Positions 51,091 to 61,627 of a DNA stretch of 64,000 bases are shown here, piece by piece. The DNA lies in the NCBI GenBank assembly GCA_009746045.1, contig RPFO01000027.1, positions 6,076,509 to 6,140,508 of the forward strand. Reading direction: 5' to 3'. The position numbers were made by a program, and so were the translations under genes. Source of the DNA: Mesostigma viride. Taxonomy: Eukaryota > Streptophyta > Mesostigmatophyceae > Mesostigmatales > Mesostigmataceae. The notes beneath the pieces were generated by a model. The model had not been told where the DNA came from. It worked only from the letters and a program-made list of their open reading frames with translations, and searched no databases. The stretch's first letter is position 1. Each line of letters starts with the position of its first letter.

Positions 51091-51859
51091 GACAAATAAG
51101 CATGTTTACTCATTAAAAATTAAATTAAATTATAACATGCCTCCGTTGGGAGATCATGTAGCACATATTCCATGATGGGTGGTGGAGTGGAGAGAGCCGC
51201 GTAATCTCACTAACCTAACGCTAATTTATCTAGTCTAGAAAATCCTAACTACCCTACTCATCAAAACGCCTCCTCCTCTTGGGGGGAGGTGGCTTGCCCA
51301 TGCACAGGGTCGGGCGTGTGAGCCTTGACAATCTTCTGCCACCGCGTTTTGTTCTGCATGGCAGTCCAAAGGGAGAGAGAGTGGATGCGGTATTCAAACT
51401 GGGCTGGGACCAGTAGGTCGGCCAGCAACATCTGGGTGTAGTTCGTGATATGTTTCTCTACCCTTTTGGGAATGCCCTTGGGGCCAGGCCAGGTCAGAAT
51501 ATGCCGCCCTGGCTGGCCAAGCCGCTGGGGGCCTGCCAGACCAAGGGCGGTGTCGACCTGCATGGCTGGTGCGAGCAAGGTGTCCAACAAATGCTATCCT
51601 ACGCTGTCTAATCTCGTCCGAAATACGAGGCATGCCCTGATACAAAGACTCTAATGACGGGCGCTTGGAAAACCCTACGTTCAGGACCTGTCGGAGCATC
51701 CGGTAAACTGTGCCGTCTAGCTTAGCTGCCAGTGTGGGTGTGAGTGTCCACGCCTCGGCGCCATACGTGAGCACCGTGAGGACGAGGACCTTGAAGAGCA
51801 TGCGCTTGCGGTGCTCGCCCAGGCCCTTGGAGCGCCAGTAGGTGTTGAGCGAACGAAGC

Positions 51860-52789
51860 CTAGCCCAGGCCAGGCCGATGCGGATGTCTGGACACAGGCG
51901 TCGGCGGTGTCAGGGAGCCAACTCCCGAACAGTTTGAAGCGATCGCGGAACGGGACCTCCGTCCCGTCGAGCAGGCGCGGCAGCGGCGGTGTACATTGGA
52001 GGCCCCAATCACCATCGCCTCAGTTTTGACACTAATCTCCAACCCCACCGCCCTCGCCTCCAGGCCCAGACAGTCCAGCCAGGTCTGAATGTGCTCGGGG
52101 CTCGCGATGAGGGCGGTGTCATCCGCATAAATCAGGTCGGCCAGGCGGTAACCAGGTTTAACCCCGCCGTGCTCTTTCTCGTTACGGATGTCCAAGCCTG
52201 GCTCGAACCCCTTAAGAGCAGTAAAGCGCGCACGTGCCCGGCGCATGACGTGATCCACGACAATAATGAACAGGTATGGGGACAGGACACAACCTTGCCA
52301 CACCCCGTGGTGAAGGGGGAATGGTGGGGTGGTGCCTTCCGCAGTCCGCACTACTGCCTGTGAGCCCTCATACGGTCGACGAATGGCAGCAATAAATGCT
52401 GGGGGTACCCGATCCAGAGCTAGGATGGCCCAAAGAGCCTCCCAGAGGACCGTGTCAAAGGCCTTGATATAGTCAACAAAAATGAAGACCAGCGGCAAAC
52501 TGTCAGGGCAAAGGCGACGCACCTCCTCCATCAACCGGCGCGCGACAAACACAGCCATGACAGTGTTACGACCACGACGGAAACCCATCTGAGACTCACC
52601 CAGGTGTGGGTCCAGCGCGGTGCGGAGCCTGTGCAGCATCATGCGCATGAAGACCTTCAGCGCGGCGCTCTGGAGGCAGACACCCCGGTAGTTACCGGGG
52701 TCAGCAGCGGAGCCCTTCTTGTACAGCATGACGCGGATGGCCGTCTGCCACTCAGCAGGCGGAGGCTCGTCAGAATTAAAGCAGGACAC
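51860..52789 (-). pseudogene. LINE reverse transcriptase domain
   Basis: A 309-codon open frame carries KKGSAADPGNYRGVCLQS, GFRRGRNTVMAV, LVFIFVDYIKAFDTVLWEAL (motif A), HHGVWQGCVLSPYLFI (motif B), LADLIYADDTALIA (motif C, YADD) and GLEISVKTEAMVIG (motifs D/E). The catalytic Asp residues are intact. The upstream part (LLAFCNRVLL and LDGALARLRYDAAVGADHLS, minus 53099-52776) lies in another frame. After VIGA the frame slips again, so the whole ORF2 is broken. Confidence 0.8.
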
Positions 52790-53289
52790 GGTTGCAGAAC
52801 GCCAGCAGAAGATCCCTAACCGCCGGATCAGGGGTCTTCAGCAGCTCAGCAGAAAGGTGGTCGGCACCGACCGCCGCATCGTACCGCAGGCGAGCAAGGG
52901 CGCCGTCCAATTCCTTCAAAGTGAAGGGGTGGACGACGCCGTCGATCAGTGGCAAGGCAGCCCTCCTGCAAGGCGGGGACTTGGTAGTCCGCGGCCGAGG
53001 AAGGGGGCGCTGGCGGCGGCGGGGGTCCGGCGACCCCGAGGCGGGCGGCCGTCTTGGGGTGAAGCGGCGGGGGGGGGGGGCGCGAGCCCCACCGGTCAAG
53101 GAAACAATGATTGTGGGCCAACCAGCCAGCGGTCAAGGCTGACCGGCGCCGTGCCATCCCCCGTGTCGGCTCCACCGGGGTGCGCTGCCGCCAGCCGCCG
53201 AGCCGGTCGAGGTGGTACCACATGTCCTTGCCCTGGTTGCGAGCTTGGCAGGCCTTGGCATCTGCGATGCACTGGGCCGCCTCCGCCAG

Positions 53290-54725
53290 TGTACAGGCAT
53301 ACGCAATACGCAATCGTACGGGGCCCATGGGTATTGGGTATAATACGCTCGTACGGGGTATTATACGCAAATCGTACGGTGACTCTTGAAAATGCTGTTT
53401 TTTGAATGGTTCAGGGGGTTCCTCAACATTCTGACCAATCAGGCATGTTTTCTTTGTGTTCTTGCAATGCACCACATGCCTATATGTGACACATCATCTC
53501 ATGACATTGGCATTACCGTTGCTGCTTACAAGTACAAGCATTGTCCTGCAGGCAACATGTTTGATTATTAAGTCTCTTAAAAGCACACCATAACAAAGTT
53601 GTATGCACAATCAGTGCACACCTGAAAAGGATAATAACACAAGTAGATATGCATGCGCAATGACACTTGCAGAGGTATAGAGATTGCTGCCACCATTACT
53701 GTATGTTGAACTTAAAACCACGTCATCTCTGGCAGCATGGAATTGCTATATACTAGGACTGAAATACAGCACACGGTCAGTCGGCCAACTTGCCAAAAGT
53801 AATAAGACATTGTGCCAGAAACAGACATCTTGCCTACTCATGGTAGGCCACCATGCAATATTGATCTACATGAAGCAAGAATCCATACGGGCTGCCAACA
53901 ATGTGGCTAGCGTGCAGGATACCATGCATGCCAGCAACCCGACCCAGCTTCCCTAAACCATTAACACATATGGTACGGTGGCTGGCTGGCAGCAGCCTGC
54001 ATGGCTAAATAAGGCATTTATGTGCATCGCGAGTCACACCAAATACCCCGCAGCCTGCGACGTAATGCCTCCGGCGGCCTCTTGCACTCGCTCACTCTTG
54101 CCTCCTTCGCATACGTAGCGCCCATGATATGGCGGGTGCTAGCCTTGCTCGGGTGGTAGAACCCGAGAATTTTGCATCCAAAAGTGTGCACGTCACTGAG
54201 CTTGTAGTTACCTGTCGGCTGCCCTTTCTTGTTGAGAGTCTGTTCTTTCACGATGTGTGTCCAGACAGTCTCAAATACGGCCTGCATCTCGTCGGCCCCA
54301 TCATCATCGTGTTCCATAGACCCACACCATCACCGTCGCTAGCCATGGTGCCTGGATGTCAATTGTGCTACGATTACATGTTAGGTGCCAGATGCGCGCC
54401 CTTGTTGGCAGACAACATAACTTCGTCACCTAATTTCCTCGTCCTTCGTATCCTAGACCCTAGTCCGACACGCAGCAATCTGCAGCAATGCACGTACAGT
54501 CGTACATGCACGGCCAGCTTGGCACCTGCATCTAGTTCCGGCTCCACGTGCCGTCCAAAATGATGCCAGAAGCTACTTCGAACGAGGTTCATACGCAAAA
54601 AATACGCAAAAAATACGCAAAAAATACGCAAAAAATACGCAAAAAATACGCAATACGCAAAAAATACGGAAATATTGCGTATGGCGTATAATACGCGCCA
54701 TACGGCGTATTATACGCCGTATGGC
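53290..54725. mobile_element. Insertion within the LINE, with TACGC-rich ends
   Basis: The LINE reading is lost between about 53290 and 54725. The left end has catacgcaatacgcaat and a tataatacgc/gtattatacgc pair. The right end has six tacgcaaaaaa units (54593-54660) and a matching cgtataatacgc/gtattatacgcc pair. Clustered subterminal motifs and mirrored ends suggest a DNA transposon. A minus frame (54317-54018, VWTHIVKEQTLNKKGQPTG) could be a degraded BED-type finger, but this is uncertain. Exact ends and target duplication are not resolved. Confidence 0.5.
54593..54660 (+). repeat. TACGCAAAAAA tandem repeat
   Basis: An 11-bp unit is repeated about six times, at the right end of the insertion. 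Confidence 0.9.
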
Positions 54726-55099
54726 TGTTCACTGGCCTCTGCGTCCTGAGCGTGCTCGTAGGCCTCCACGAGGGCGGCCTTGAGCACTGGTTTCTGCAGC
54801 GGGTCCCTGAACATTACGCTTGAGGCGGTGCCGGGCGGCCAAGACCTTGGGGTCCTGGCGGTAGAGCGGGCCGGGGCGGCGGCGGGGCATGACCGGCAGG
54901 TGCCGAGCCGCCAGCAACGGGGCACGGGCCGCAAAGCCCGCAAAAATGGCGGTGTTGGGGGCACCCTTGACAGTCCAGCTCGTCGACGTCCGCCCGGGCG
55001 TCCAGGGCCGACAGGTACTCCAATCGGCACCGGTTCCGCGCGTGCTCGGCGTCCGTCCAGTCCTCAGGATCTCCCCGGACCGGGCGTAGAGCAGACCAG

Positions 55100-56012
55100 T
55101 CAGGGCGGACCACTGGGGCGCGGCGCGCGGGGACGTGGAACCGGAGCCGAATGGTCGCGCGCACCAACCGGTGGTGAGAGCACACCGTGGGCGTCAGTGT
55201 CAAACACTCGGGTGTCCAGAACCGAGGTGCACCTGGGCTGCCGTACCGGCCACCACGTTCTGTAGTCCAAACAGGCCTGACGGCCGTTAGGGCCATGAAA
55301 AGTGACCAAGTTCTGTGAGGGACGTTGGAAGTGGCAGTTGATAGCAACCATCCCGCTAATATCCCGCAAAAAGGCAGAAAACAGGGGAGTGTTGTCGTTA
55401 GCAGCTGTGTCAGCAGGCGCAAAGCGACTGCCAGCAGTGCCCACGGGGAGCGTGGCATTGGCGTCGAACAGCATAACCAAAAAGTTGCGGGCCGGAGTGA
55501 CCCTCTCAAGGCTATGCAAGGACTCGAAGAACGTCTGGCGTTCCAACTCAGGTACACCACTATGGGGTGCGTAGCCCACCCCCACCGTGAGGTGGTGTTT
55601 AGACCGCCCCTCGACGGAGGTGAAATGTGCGACCATAAGGCGTGGGTTTAGAAACTTAAGCGTGCTGAGGCTAGCAACTGCCAGCGGCAAACACAAAAGA
55701 CCAACACCACCTTGGCCTGACGTACCGCTGCCAGCGAAGTAAAACCGCCAGTCACCCGCCAGGCGATTGCGATCAGTGCTCACCATGCCAAGTGGCACCG
55801 AGCGGCGGTGCTCTTGCACGCCTAGAATAGATACACGATGGGCTATGCAGAAGGCAACGTGCTCGTCTATGTACCCGATAGCTATGGCCGTCATCTACTA
55901 GTAATGTGCGTGCATTGAAGGTGGCAAGGGCCAAGGATGCCTGCTGGCCCACCAGGGGAGAACGGCGATGGATGATGGGGGTGGATGCAGCGGGGGATGG
56001 ATGTTTACTCAT
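55100..56012 (-). pseudogene. LINE apurinic-like endonuclease, frameshifted
   Basis: The first frame reads LALATFNARTLLVDD (Asn of the first conserved block). A shift near 55900 leads to IAHRVSILGVQEHRRS (catalytic Glu), LVMLFDANATLPVG (Asp/Asn block, FDAN for the usual GDFN) and FHGPNGRQACLDYR (DY block). A second shift leads to CSHHRLVRATIRLR, where the usual SDH is SHH. The loss of this Asp and two frameshifts indicate an inactive copy. Confidence 0.7.
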
Positions 56013-56113
56013 GTTGATGGATTTCCCGTAAATTAAACAGGTGCTTTTTTAATTAAAAAAATCAAATCATAAACACATCATATCATGCTCCACCATATAT
56101 ATTCGCTGGTGCT

Positions 56114-56199
56114 TTGACATGGCTCTGTATATAGGTTTATAGCTGGGCGTTTGCTTTGGTTTGAGTGATTTCACTCTGCTGTAAGTAATTATATTTTTA
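56114..56199 (+). mobile_element. 86-bp retroelement 3'-end insertion with 19-bp target duplication
   Basis: The 86 bp match 56778-56865, the 3' end of the element described next. They are flanked by perfect copies of ATATATATTCGCTGGTGCT at 56095-56113 and 56200-56218. This is a clean target-site duplication around a severely 5'-truncated insertion. Confidence 0.85.
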
Positions 56200-56219
56200 A
56201 TATATATTCGCTGGTGCTC

Positions 56220-56875
56220 GCCATGGTTCGGTCGGTTTTCCCCCACGCGAACATCCGGTCCGAGGATGCGGATGGCGCTGCGCCTTCTATTCCCCCAACC
56301 ACCGGCCTGACATCGTGGTGCTGGACTTTTGAGGGGGGTGGCCCGCATCTGCTTATTGACGTTTCGGTGGCGCGGCCCTTGGCGCTCTTAGCCACGTGGC
56401 TGGGGCCTCCCTCACGGCAGGTTACACGGCGGACCGGGCGGAGCGGGCCAAGCTCCTAGCCTACGGTGACGTCGGGCACCATCGTGTGGTGCCCTTTGTC
56501 CTGGAGGAGTTTGGGGCCATGGGGCCCCTGACCTCCGCCTTCTTCAAGGAGTGTTGCCGGCTCCGGGAGGACCGGCTGGACCTGGAGGGCCATGGGCAGC
56601 GGGCTCCACGGTCGGCGCGGACCTGGACGTCATATTGGCGTCAGCGCTTGTCGGTGGCGCTGACTCGGGCCATGGCTGACATCATGCTCCGCCGTAGGCG
56701 GGCTGATTTTGCGGTGCAGCAGGGCTATTAGGTTCCTCCTGCTAGGAGTTTCCATTGGTCTTATCGTAGTATAGAGCTTTGACATGGCTCTGTACATAGG
56801 TTTATAGCTGGGCGTTTGCTTTGGTTTGAGTGATTTCACTCTGCTGTAAGTAATTATATATTTTATATATATTCC
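56220..56875 (+). pseudogene. LINE C-terminal remnant with nuclease-like (PD-(D/E)XK-type) segment
   Basis: Frame one reads NHRPDIVVLDF. After a shift it reads HLLIDVSVARPLA, then AGYTADRAERAKLLAYGDVG, VVPFVLEEFGAMGPL and ALTRAMADIMLRRRRADF before a stop at about 56730. The pattern (pDivv..., ..liDVsv..p, ..A...K...Y, PfvlE.fG) is that often seen at the C-terminus of LINE proteins and resembles a PD-(D/E)XK nuclease fold (inference). A 3' UTR with gagtgatttcactctgctg and a TA-rich tail follows. Confidence 0.55.
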
Positions 56876-56885
56876 CAAATATTAC

Positions 56886-57523
56886 AGGTGGGTCCTGACC
56901 TACGGCGCCGAGACGTGGACACTGACGCAGGAGCTGGAGCAACGACTCGACGGCAACGTCACCAAGATGCTGCGCAAGGCCCTTAACATCCCCTTTGGTT
57001 TGCACATTAGTAATGAGGATTTGTGCGCTGATTTGCCCTATGTTTCCCACATTATTAGGCACAGGCGCCTGGGCCTAGCCGGGCACCTGGCCCGCACAGA
57101 TCAGCTAGACTAATCAGATAGACTAGCTGGCACCAAGCCCGCCCAATTAACCTGGGCGATATGTCCTCACCTGGCATGCCCCAGGCCGCGCGCGGCAGGG
57201 CCGCCACCCGTGGACTTTTCGTGATAGACTCGGCATGGACATGTGCTACACTAGACGTGACCGGCTCACACCCGGGCAGCCTCCTGGTTTGTCTGTAATA
57301 TGGAGGCAGATGGTACGCAAGGATAGATGGCAAGTAGTGATGAAGGAGACCCCCCACCCCCAAGTCTGTGGGGGCTCCGCGTGTGACCGCGTATGGCATG
57401 CATAGCGATTCGGGCCGCGGTGCCCACACCCCTGTAACTAGGACCTAGATAGCTTACACCATCCATTCCATCCCATGTTCCCCTCCCACTGAGGACTTAT
57501 GCTCACGTGACGCAGTCACGTGT
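56886..57523 (+). mobile_element. 5'-truncated LINE (family Z copy 3)
   Basis: It starts ggtcctgacctacggcgccg (LTYGAETWTLTQELEQRLDG), follows copy 2 closely to the hairpin at 57504-57522, and ends cacgtgtctataaattt. Confidence 0.75.
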
Positions 57524-57721
57524 CTATAAATTTACTGGGGGGCATGCAGCCCCAAATTTTCAGGTTGACCATTCTGACAAGCGCAGCTCTAGTTGATGGA
57601 TTTCCTAGGTAGCCGCCTGTGACGAAGCTAAGGTTGGGGGGGGGTAGCGTATCTTACCACACTAACACCCTTTTATCCATCCAAACCGCGCGAAAACTAG
57701 CTGGCCAAACCATATGCCGCG

Positions 57722-58607
57722 ATTAATTTAATTAATTAATTAGTCAATCAATAGACACGTGACTGCGTCACGTGCATGAGCATAAGTCCTCAGTGGGAGG
57801 GGAACATGGGATGGAATGGGTGCAGTGTAATAAGCTATCTAGCTAGGTCCTAGTTACAGGGTTGTGGGCACCACGACCCGAATCGCTATGAATGCCATAC
57901 GCGGTCACACGCGGAGCCCCCACAGACTTGGTGTGGGGGGTCTCCTTCATCATGCACTACTTGCCATCTATCCTTGCGTACCATCTGCCTCCATATTACA
58001 GACAAACCACGAGGCTGCCCGCGTGTGAGCCGGTCACGTCTAGTGTAGCACATGTCCATGCCGAGTCTATCACGAAATTCGAAATTAAGTCCACGGGTGG
58101 CGGCCCTGCCGCGTGCATGCGGCCTCAGTGGGGCACGCCAGGTGAGGACATATCGCCCACTGAGGCTGGGCGGGCTAGGTGCCAGCTAGTCTATCTGATG
58201 TGTCTACCTGATCTGTGCGGGCCAGGTGCCCGGCTAGGCCCAGGGGCCTGTGCCTAATAATGTGGGAAACATAGGGCAAATCAGCGTACAAATCCTCATT
58301 ACTAATGTGCAAACCAAAGGGGGTGTTAAGGGCCTTGCGCAGCATCTTGGTGACGTTGCCGTCGAGTCGTTGCTCCAGCTCCTGCGTCAGTGTCCAGGTC
58401 TCGGCGCCGTAGGTCAGGATCGTCAGAATGACGACCTTGAAGAGGTCACGCTTGACGATCCGGGGTAGGCCGGGGTTGCTCCACCAGCGGCGGTGGTCAT
58501 GGAGTTGCGCCCACGCCATGCCGATCCGTTTCGTCATGTCGTCCTCGCAGTCGGGAAGCCAACTGCCGAGCAGCTTGAAGCGGCGCCTGAAGAAGGGTAG
58601 TTGCATC
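57722..58607 (-). mobile_element. 5'-truncated LINE (family Z copy 4)
   Basis: The minus strand has an unbroken 143-codon stretch (58606-58175): FFRRRFKLLGSWLPDCEDDM, RIGMAWAQLHDHRRWWSNPG, LTYGAETWTLTQELEQRLDG and LHISNEDLYADLPYVSHIIR. It is the best preserved Z copy. The 3' end has the hairpin at 57756-57774 and a TTAATTAATTAA tail. A further degenerate tail (attaattaatagacaggtgac, 58620-58640) adjoins its other end. Confidence 0.78.
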
Positions 58608-58649
58608 CATTAATTGATTAATTAATAGACAGGTGACTGCGTCCATGAA

Positions 58650-59240
58650 TTCGACCATTGTTCATATAACAGTCAGCTATGAAACAGGTGTAGATCTTTG
58701 ATGTACATAGTTGGTATTCCAGCCGACGTAAAAAAATGCTGGCATGCTGGCTACATATACTGCCAACCACGAGCCACGAGCCACGAGGTACATTCTGATT
58801 TGGCACGCCGCAAAGGTGAAAACCGGCACGATAGTACATAGCCATGGCTGACGGCGGAGCTCATAACTTCCACGTTTGGACACCAAATTCGGCCGTGAAT
58901 ATCACTATCGCTTCGTCTTTCTAAGACGCACACGCTGATATATTTTTCCGAAGCTAAAACGCAATAGTATGACGAGCCTTAGCTTAGTCTTTGTACAGCC
59001 ATGCTACGTCCTGGCTATGCTCAGATCACTTGCCCACGCTCCTTGTTATGATATGCTCTCATATGGGTCTTATTGCACCCACAGATTTTGCCGGGTCGTT
59101 TCTCGGGCCCGATCGCAGCTGTGGCATGCCTCTGGCCTGAAGGAGAAAGGGCCGGTCTCTGCCCTTTCTTCCTGTTGTGCACACACAGGGATTAAAAGCA
59201 CTTCGCTGCTCCGTGACTCCCCAACGGGAGCACGAGTTTA
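58650..59240. other. No recognised feature
   Basis: Only short frames without recognisable content. It ends in a TTAA-rich tract (59238-59268) of the kind found beside the family Z tails. Confidence 0.4.
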
Positions 59241-59320
59241 ATTAATTAATTAAGGAATTAATTAATTTTGACGAGCAAACGCTCGACTACGCAATGCAGC
59301 CTGGCGGCTGCGATTGAATT

Positions 59321-61096
59321 GTAACATAACTCCGTTGGGAGTATATGTAGTGGCGGCTGCGATGAGCCATGAAAATTCGCCTGCAGCTCCGGCTGTAGTT
59401 TCGCCCGGCCTGCCAGGCAGCGAGGCCACTACCGTCAAGCGTTGGTAGTGCACTCGGCTCCTGCGGCCTCGCCATCGGCATCGCCTGATCCTAAACGCAG
59501 TCGCCCAGCCGACAAAACCGGAGGGTTTTCGCGCCCCACAGAACTGCTCTTTGGGCCCCAACCTTTCAAGGTCGACGATCACGACTGGACCAACATGTCC
59601 CCGGCAACTGCCCTGCATTGCCTCTTATTCGGGGACTACGCCTCGCTTTACGACTTGTGCCTCCATCTCCACGACATCAATCGCCTCATTACCCCGCACG
59701 GGAATTGGTTTAACCCCGACGCCCTGCTCGGGTGCGCCCGCCCCCAACTCCAGCACACCATTCTCAACTCCCTTCTCATGCGCTCTGACGGCGAGATCTG
59801 GGCTGCATCCATGTCCGCCCCCACACTCCGTTCCATCCTTATGGAAGCCTTCCAGCAGCACGTCACCCCCCTAGCTTGCTGCCGATGTGGCAGCAATGGG
59901 AGGCACGCTGGCTACTGAGCTCCCTCACCTTTCCACCACCGTCGCCTCCACCTCCACTGCCATTTCCGCCTCCACTGCCGACATCAAGGCCCAGCTCCTC
60001 GACCTCGACAAGTGCCTCCAAGCCTCCGCCCTCGCCCTTGAGTGTCTGCACGACACCGCAGGCCTCACCGCCCAGGCGGTGATTAAGGACATCGCTGCCC
60101 AGCCGGCATCTGCTGGCCCGGCCGGCGATGCTCCCTCCACCTGGGCGGACTTGCTTAAGCACCACACCACCTCCACCACCTCCACCATTGCGGCACAGCT
60201 CAAGCAACAAGAACTCGACCTTCGTGAGGAGGCCGAGCTCGACAAGCGCAGCCACGAGGTCATCACCAAGAACTTCGACCAGCCGGCAGGTGAGACCGCG
60301 GAGACGCTTCACATGGCATTTAAGCGCGACATTCTTGCCCCCATGCAACTCACTGGTGAGCTGCGGATGTCGGCTGTCCGCCTCCCCCGCGTGCGGGGTA
60401 AGGCTTGCCCGGCACCCGTGCTCCTCACCTTTGAGTACATGGCGGATAAGCTGTCGTTTCTTAAATGCCGCAAGAAGCTCTCGAGGACTAGCTAGCTTCA
60501 CGCTGGACGACGACTTGACCCTGGCCCAGCAACAATGGCGACGCGAGCTATGGCCGACCTACCTTCAGCTCCGGCAGAGCGCAGGGGGGAAGCCGGTATA
60601 CTGGAGGGGGGCGGTCATCCACGTTGACCACAAGCCCTGGCAGGCACCTCCTGGCAGCCACCCCAGCAAACTCAGTTTAGGGAGTATACAACAGTAGTGT
60701 AGATTAGTCAGGCGTAGCCTAGCATGTGGCCTGTAGACGCGCATGTGCGCCCATAATGGCCCCCATGGATGACGCCTTCAGAATTTAGCCAAGCCCTGCC
60801 TATAATGGCCCCCCCATGGATGTTGCATTAAGCATTTATCCACGCTCTGCCTATGCAGAGAGTCGCTCTCTGTTGAAAAGCCATGCCCTAGCTCTTGTAT
60901 AGCCATGATGATCTTCCCCCCATGACGCGGGCCTTAATTGAGCTCCGAGACATCATGGTGGTGCAGGTGCCCTTGGTGCACCTAGAGCAAGTGTCGTTTA
61001 CATTCCCACCCTTGCAGGAAGTAGCTTAGAATGTATTAAAAGCCATATGCCCCTTCTCCGGGATATCTACTTATACTCCCAACGGAGTTATGTTCC
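59321..61096 (+). mobile_element. ORF1-only retroelement bounded by inverted repeats
   Basis: The 30-nt ends (59321-59350 and 61067-61096) are inverted repeats matching at 28 positions (core cataactccgttgggagtat). Both lie beside TTAATTAATT-rich tracts (59238-59268 and 61097-61110). The interior carries an L1-ORF1-like protein in three overlapping frames and no endonuclease or reverse transcriptase. This combination is unusual, since inverted ends are not expected of a LINE. Confidence 0.6.
59442..60697 (+). pseudogene. L1-ORF1-like nucleic-acid-binding protein (three frames)
   Basis: Frame one (59442-59918) reads FSRPTELLFGPQPFKVDDHD, HGNWFNPDALLGCARPQL and a CCRCG end. Frame two (59887-60495) has a Ser/Thr/Ala-rich probable coiled coil (STTVASTSTAISASTADIKA, LKQQELDLREEAELDKRSHE). 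It then has ETAETLHMAFKRDILAPM, RLPRVRGKACPAPVLLTFEY and DKLSFLKCRKKL. Frame three continues FTLDDDLTLAQQQWRRELWP and PVYWRGAVIHVDHKPW. Coiled coil, then R.G....RPvlv.F..k..vl...k.L, then Dlt.....rr.l.p matches the LINE-1 ORF1 RRM plus C-terminal domain layout. Each change is +1, so it is either decayed or uses frameshifting. Confidence 0.6.
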
Positions 61097-61627
61097 AAAT
61101 TAATTAATTAATGCTGGCTGCACCGGGTCGCCAGACATTGCCTAGGCGGCCTTCGCTGGCAGCTCGGTCCGTTGAGCTACTCGCGGGGTAGTCGATAGAT
61201 AAATTTAGGACCCAACTATTTCGACATGCGCTATCAACAATGCTTTGTACCTACCGAGCTGCAGCAAAGTTACCACCCACGTCACAGGAACAAATGAGTT
61301 ACATCTTCTCACGCTAGCAAACTGTTACCACGTTCGGTCCCATCCTAGCAACTGCTACGTCACCTCCCACGCCAGGCGTTGTTATAATGTATTAATTGCG
61401 TTTCGTATTGGTCGCCAGTGTCTAGTAGTGTTAGCAAGCTCCCACGCTAGCAATGGCATACATTACCTGCCTAAGATAGGGAGAACTGCCGGATATGTAC
61501 CTGCCGCGCAAGGACAAGCTGTGCTACCTAAAAATCTGGCACTTAAGCACGTTGACAAGTTCAGTTGACAATTTATTGGCTCCCGTACGCCGGTTTCGCT
61601 GACACCCATGCACCAAACTCTGTTCAG

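Larger units (their letters stand above)
51261..56012 (-). mobile_element. APE-type LINE retrotransposon, frameshifted and interrupted
   Basis: On the minus strand an endonuclease region (56012-55100) is followed by a linker region, a 1.4-kb unrelated insertion (about 53290-54725), the reverse transcriptase (52789-51860) and a C-terminal region. That region carries VLTYGAEAWTLTPTLAAKLD and RRIAFVGHLART, ending at 51261. The order and motifs fit RTE-like or other APE-type LINE clades. Clade assignment is not possible by eye. Family Z fragments share its C-terminus. Confidence 0.75.

Noticed and set aside
58969-59241. 90-codon frame between LINE fragment and ORF1-like element
   Set aside because: No recognisable domain and no regulatory context. 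Probably chance.
61130-61200. tRNA gene on the minus strand (A-box-like gtagctcaacgg)
   Set aside because: No B box and no consistent cloverleaf could be drawn downstream.
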